Shown here: positions 4,920 to 8,161 of the stretch, in pieces
Layout of the letters: each line of letters opens with the position of its first letter
Position numbering within the stretch: position 1 is the stretch's first letter
DNA from: Myxococcales bacterium
Lineage (GTDB): Bacteria; Desulfobacterota_B; Binatia; UBA1149; SPBQ01
Direction: 5' to 3'
NCBI GenBank assembly: GCA_004525875.1
Contig: SPBQ01000087.1
Span: 1-8,161 of the forward strand
DNA length: 8,161 bases
The notes under the pieces: generated by a model
Seen by the model: only the letters and a program-made list of their open reading frames with translations
Told to the model about the DNA's origin: nothing
The model's database searches: none
Position numbers and translations under genes: made by a program

Positions 4920-7900
4920 GTGCGTTGCCGGAGTTGCCAGACCGAGAACCCGGATCGAGCGAAGTTCTGCATGGGGTGCGGAGCTGAGCTCGGCGAGGTC
5001 TGCGCCGAATGCGGTGCGGCACTTCCGGACGCGGCTCGGTTCTGCATCGAGTGTGGTACCGCGACCGCCGGCGCGGCCGACGCCGATCCCGCCAGTCCCG
5101 CCAATCATGGCCCAGCCGCCTCGCCTGCTGGCGGCGGCGTGCAGATCGCCGGCGCTCGGCGCCGGACCGCCGACTCGAGCGCGACACCCGATCCGCGTTC
5201 CTACACGCCACGGCATCTCGCCGACCGCATCCTCAAGACCCGAGGCGCCATCGAGGGGGAGCGCAAGCAGGTCACGGTTCTGTTCGCCGACGTCAAGGAG
5301 TCGATGGATCTGGCCGAGCAAGTCGATCCCGAGAGCTGGCATCGGATCCTCGACGGGTTCTTCCAGCTACTGGCCACGGGCATCCATCGCTTCGAGGGAA
5401 CGATCAATCAGTACACCGGCGACGGCGTCATGGCGCTCTTCGGTGCACCCATCGCTCACGAGGACCACGCTCACCGCGCGCTGTACGCCGCACTCCATCT
5501 CGAGCAGGAGCTGATGCGCTACGCCGACGACGTGCGCCGGCAGCACGGGCTCAACTTCTCGGTGCGCATGGGGCTCAACTCCGGTGAGGTGATCGTCGGC
5601 AAGATCGGTGATGATCTGAGGATGGACTACACGGCCCAGGGCCACACGGTGGGACTTGCTGCGCGGGTCGAAGCGCTCGCCGCGCCGAACTCGGCCTACC
5701 TCACCGACCACACCGCCGCACTGGTATCGGGCTACTTCAAGCTACGCGACCTGGGCGAGTTCTCGATCAAGGGAGTTCGCGAGCCTCTGAAGGTGTACCA
5801 GCTCGAGGGTGCCGGCGAGGCCCGTACGCGTCTCGACGTCTCTCGCACGCGTGGCTTCTCGCGCTTCGTCGGACGCGACTCCGAGATGGGCGTCCTCGAC
5901 TCAGCATTCGACGAGGTCCGCAACGGTCGCAGCCGGGTGGTAGGCCTCTTCGGAGAGGCGGGTGCCGGCAAGAGCCGCCTGTTCTACGAGTTCCTCGCAC
6001 GGCGCCGCAACGAGGGCGTCGAGATTCTCGAGGCCCGCTGCGCCGCTCACGGCCAGATGATCCCGTACCTGCCGGTCCTCGAGCTACTGCGGGGGTACTT
6101 TGGCATCTCCGAGCAGGACTCCGAGCAGATCGCGCGCGAGAAGATCGCCGGCCGCATTCTGCTGCTCGACGAGGGGATGAAGGAGATGCTGCCCCACATC
6201 TTCGATTTCCTCGGCGTTCCCGATCCCGCGCGACCCGTCCCCCCACTCGAGCCCGCGGAGCGCCGCGGCATGCTGGCCGAGGGGTTGCGCAAGATCGCCT
6301 CGCGCAGCGAGGACACGCCGATGATCGTGGTCTTCGAGGATCTGCACTGGATCGATGGCGCCAGCGATACGTTCCTCGCCGACATGATCGGGATGCTCGA
6401 CCGCACCTGCGAGCTGATCCTGGTCAACGCGCGGCCCGGCTACCAGGCTCCGTGGATGGAGAGCGACCGCTACGATCACATCGCGCTCGAGCCGCTGAAG
6501 CCGCAGGCTGTGGCCGACCTTCTGCGAGACCTTCTCGGCGCCGACCCGTCGGTCACCGGGCTTGCCGACCGGGTTGCTGCCCGGACCGGTGGCAATCCGT
6601 TCTTCGTCGAGGAGGTCGTGCGTGGTCTCATCGACTCGCGGATCCTCGCAGGCGATCGCGGGGCGTACCGCTTGGCCAAACCGTACGAGATGATCGAGAT
6701 CCCCGAGACCGTGCACGCACTGCTTGCCGCTCGCATCGACCGCCTCGATGAGCGTGACAAGTCCGTCCTGGAGACGGCTGCCGTCATCGGCAAGGACTTC
6801 AGCGAGCGATTGCTCGGGCGCGCCACCGACGAGAGCGACGAGTCGCTCGCCGACGCGCTGCGCTCGCTCGCCGACGCCGGCTTCATCGACGCGGTCCGGC
6901 TCTTCCCCGAGGGCGAGTACGTCTTTCACCACCCGATCACGCAGGAGGTCTCCTACCGCACGCAGCTGGCCGAGCGGCGCTCGGCGATCCACCGCCGCGT
7001 CGCGGTCGCGCTCGAGAACGACTGCTGCGGAAAGTCCGACGATAACGCAGCGTTGCTCGCCCACCACTGGGACGGCGCCGGCGAGATTCTTCCCGCCGTC
7101 CAGTGGAGCCGTCGCGCGGCGCAATGGGCGGCCACGCGCGATCTCGGCGAGGCCCAGCGTCACTGGGAAAAGGTGCGCGAGTTGCTCGCCAGGTGCGAGG
7201 AATGCCCCGAGAGCCGCAGCGTGGCGATCGCGGCGCGCGAGGCGCTGATCGAGATCGGATGGAAGCGGGGCGCGTCGCTCGAGCGCGCCACGGAGCTGTA
7301 CGAGGAAGGCCGCGCACTGGCCGAGCAGACCGATGACAAGGCCTCGCTGTCGCGGATGATCTCGGCGTACGCCATGGCCGAGCTGTTCAGCGGGGAGACC
7401 GAACGCGGTCTAGCACATCTGAAGGAGGCTGCCGACGTCGCGGCGCAGACCGAGGATACCGCGTTGCATATGCTGCTGCACAGCCGGCTGGCGTACATGC
7501 ACTTGCTGGCCGGGCGCATCTCCGACTCGCTCTGCTACATCGGTGCGGCCATCGAAATCGTGAAAACCGAGGGGCACGCCGGGCCCGGCCCGATCGTCCC
7601 GAGCTCGGACGCGGTGTGGCTCGAAGGCTTCCGCACGCTCCCCACCATGTATTCGGGCGATCTGGCGACGGCCGGTGAAGATCTCGAACGCATCATGCGG
7701 CTGGTCGACCCCGACAGCGATCCCGGTAGCCTGTGCACGCTACATGGTTTCTCCGTCACGCTGGCCTGGTTCAGGGGCGACGTCGAAGCAGGCCTTCGAC
7801 ACTCGCGTGAGCAGCTACGGATCGCCGAGCGACTGACGACGCCGTCGTTGATGGCCAGCGCGTGGGACTCGGCCAGCGTCGCGTCGTCGCTGGCCGGCCG

Positions 7901-8161
7901 CTACGAGGAGGCGGTGGCTCTGGCCGACCGAGCGGTGAACGTGGCCCGGACCAGCGGCACGCTCTTGCAGAGTGAGTCGGTGTTCGTCGCCAACCTCGCC
8001 GCCGCTTGTCTCGGCAACGGCGAGCAGGAGCGAGCCGTTGAGCTGGGCCGCGAGGCCGTGGCGCTCGCGCGCAGGCGCCGTACGCCGCTGTTCGAGATTC
8101 GCTCGCTTCTCGTTCTCGCGCGCGCGACCCTCGCCCCCCTTACCCACGGCGAGTTTTCCGG
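4920..8161 (+). CDS. Large signalling protein: double zinc ribbon, class III nucleotidyl cyclase homology domain, AAA/STAND-type ATPase, TPR-like repeats (partial, 3' end cut)
   Basis: There are 1080 residues in one open frame to the window edge. Domains in order: a double zinc ribbon with four CxxC knuckles (C3/C6, C17/C20, C28/C31, C42/C45); an Ala/Pro/Gly-rich linker (50-95); a cyclase homology domain (about 115-297) with metal aspartates D124 (LFADVKES) and D168 (YTGDGVMALFG); FVGRD (317-321) opening the ATPase, with Walker A GEAGAGKS (345-352), Walker B MIVVFEDLHWID (468-479) and ARTGGNPFFVEEV (554-566); then a helical, TPR-like region from about 725 to the edge. This layout belongs to a widespread bacterial family annotated as adenylate/guanylate cyclase with ATPase and TPRs. 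The usual substrate lysine is Q164 and the transition-state asparagine is G245, while T238 and R249 fit, so cyclase activity is uncertain. The GTG start at 4920 keeps the first zinc knuckle; the next ATG (residue 18) would destroy it. There is no signal peptide or clear membrane helix, so it is probably cytoplasmic. The upstream operator-like repeat suggests control shared with the TVP38 operon. Confidence 0.9.
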   Translation, partial: MRCRSCQTENPDRAKFCMGCGAELGEVCAECGAALPDAARFCIECGTATAGAADADPASPANHGPAASPAGGGVQIAGARRRTADSSATPDPRSYTPRHLADRILKTRGAIEGERKQVTVLFADVKESMDLAEQVDPESWHRILDGFFQLLATGIHRFEGTINQYTGDGVMALFGAPIAHEDHAHRALYAALHLEQELMRYADDVRRQHGLNFSVRMGLNSGEVIVGKIGDDLRMDYTAQGHTVGLAARVEALAAPNSAYLTDHTAALVSGYFKLRDLGEFSIKGVREPLKVYQLEGAGEARTRLDVSRTRGFSRFVGRDSEMGVLDSAFDEVRNGRSRVVGLFGEAGAGKSRLFYEFLARRRNEGVEILEARCAAHGQMIPYLPVLELLRGYFGISEQDSEQIAREKIAGRILLLDEGMKEMLPHIFDFLGVPDPARPVPPLEPAERRGMLAEGLRKIASRSEDTPMIVVFEDLHWIDGASDTFLADMIGMLDRTCELILVNARPGYQAPWMESDRYDHIALEPLKPQAVADLLRDLLGADPSVTGLADRVAARTGGNPFFVEEVVRGLIDSRILAGDRGAYRLAKPYEMIEIPETVHALLAARIDRLDERDKSVLETAAVIGKDFSERLLGRATDESDESLADALRSLADAGFIDAVRLFPEGEYVFHHPITQEVSYRTQLAERRSAIHRRVAVALENDCCGKSDDNAALLAHHWDGAGEILPAVQWSRRAAQWAATRDLGEAQRHWEKVRELLARCEECPESRSVAIAAREALIEIGWKRGASLERATELYEEGRALAEQTDDKASLSRMISAYAMAELFSGETERGLAHLKEAADVAAQTEDTALHMLLHSRLAYMHLLAGRISDSLCYIGAAIEIVKTEGHAGPGPIVPSSDAVWLEGFRTLPTMYSGDLATAGEDLERIMRLVDPDSDPGSLCTLHGFSVTLAWFRGDVEAGLRHSREQLRIAERLTTPSLMASAWDSASVASSLAGRYEEAVALADRAVNVARTSGTLLQSESVFVANLAAACLGNGEQERAVELGREAVALARRRRTPLFEIRSLLVLARATLAPLTHGEFS

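Noticed and set aside
6084..7163. A 359-residue minus-strand frame opposite the cyclase/ATPase gene.
   Set aside because: The plus-strand frame carries Walker A, Walker B and a continuous 1080-codon reading; the antisense translation has no recognisable domain.

Overview
This is an 8.2 kb stretch of visibly GC-rich bacterial DNA, densely coding, with GTG and TTG starts used freely and short overlaps between co-directional genes. It carries no rRNA, tRNA or other marker that fixes a phylum. The mix of genes (NodI/NodJ-like ABC-2 exporter, TVP38 plus MerA-like flavoprotein, zinc-ribbon/cyclase/ATPase/TPR giant protein) is typical of high-GC soil and environmental lineages, for example myxobacterial or deltaproteobacterial-type or uncultured groups. 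That is an inference only.

Layout: (1) positions 1-1504, minus strand: a two-gene ABC-2 exporter operon, ATPase first and permease second, joined by a GTGA overlap. The permease runs off the left edge. (2) 1505-1591: a short divergent spacer with two mutually exclusive small hairpins. (3) 1592-2497, plus strand: a protein with an N-terminal SRPBCC-like domain and a C-terminal Rieske [2Fe-2S] domain. The N-terminal part carries a D-x2-H-x4-H motif like that of Rieske oxygenase catalytic domains, so the protein looks like a Rieske oxygenase with its two domains in swapped order. This is the most unusual thing in the window. (4) 2498-2515: an 18-bp convergent gap, with a hairpin overlapping both gene ends. 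(5) 2516-4835, minus strand: a TVP38/TMEM64 (VTT) membrane protein followed, with an 8-bp overlap, by a MerA-like FAD/NAD(P) disulfide oxidoreductase. (6) 4836-4919: a divergent promoter region bracketed by a perfect 11-bp inverted repeat. (7) 4920 to the right edge, plus strand: a very large signalling protein (at least 1080 residues). It has a double zinc ribbon, a class III nucleotidyl cyclase homology domain, an AAA/STAND-type ATPase and a TPR-like helical region. Its cyclase domain keeps the metal-binding aspartates but lacks the usual substrate lysine and catalytic asparagine.

The VTT protein and the flavoprotein very probably work together at the membrane. The exporter pair forms one transporter. 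The large cyclase-like protein is divergently transcribed from the VTT/flavoprotein operon and may share its control region. Nothing in the sequence ties the exporter or the Rieske protein to the others functionally. I see no CRISPR array, insertion sequence or phage gene, and no gene-free stretch longer than about 90 bases.
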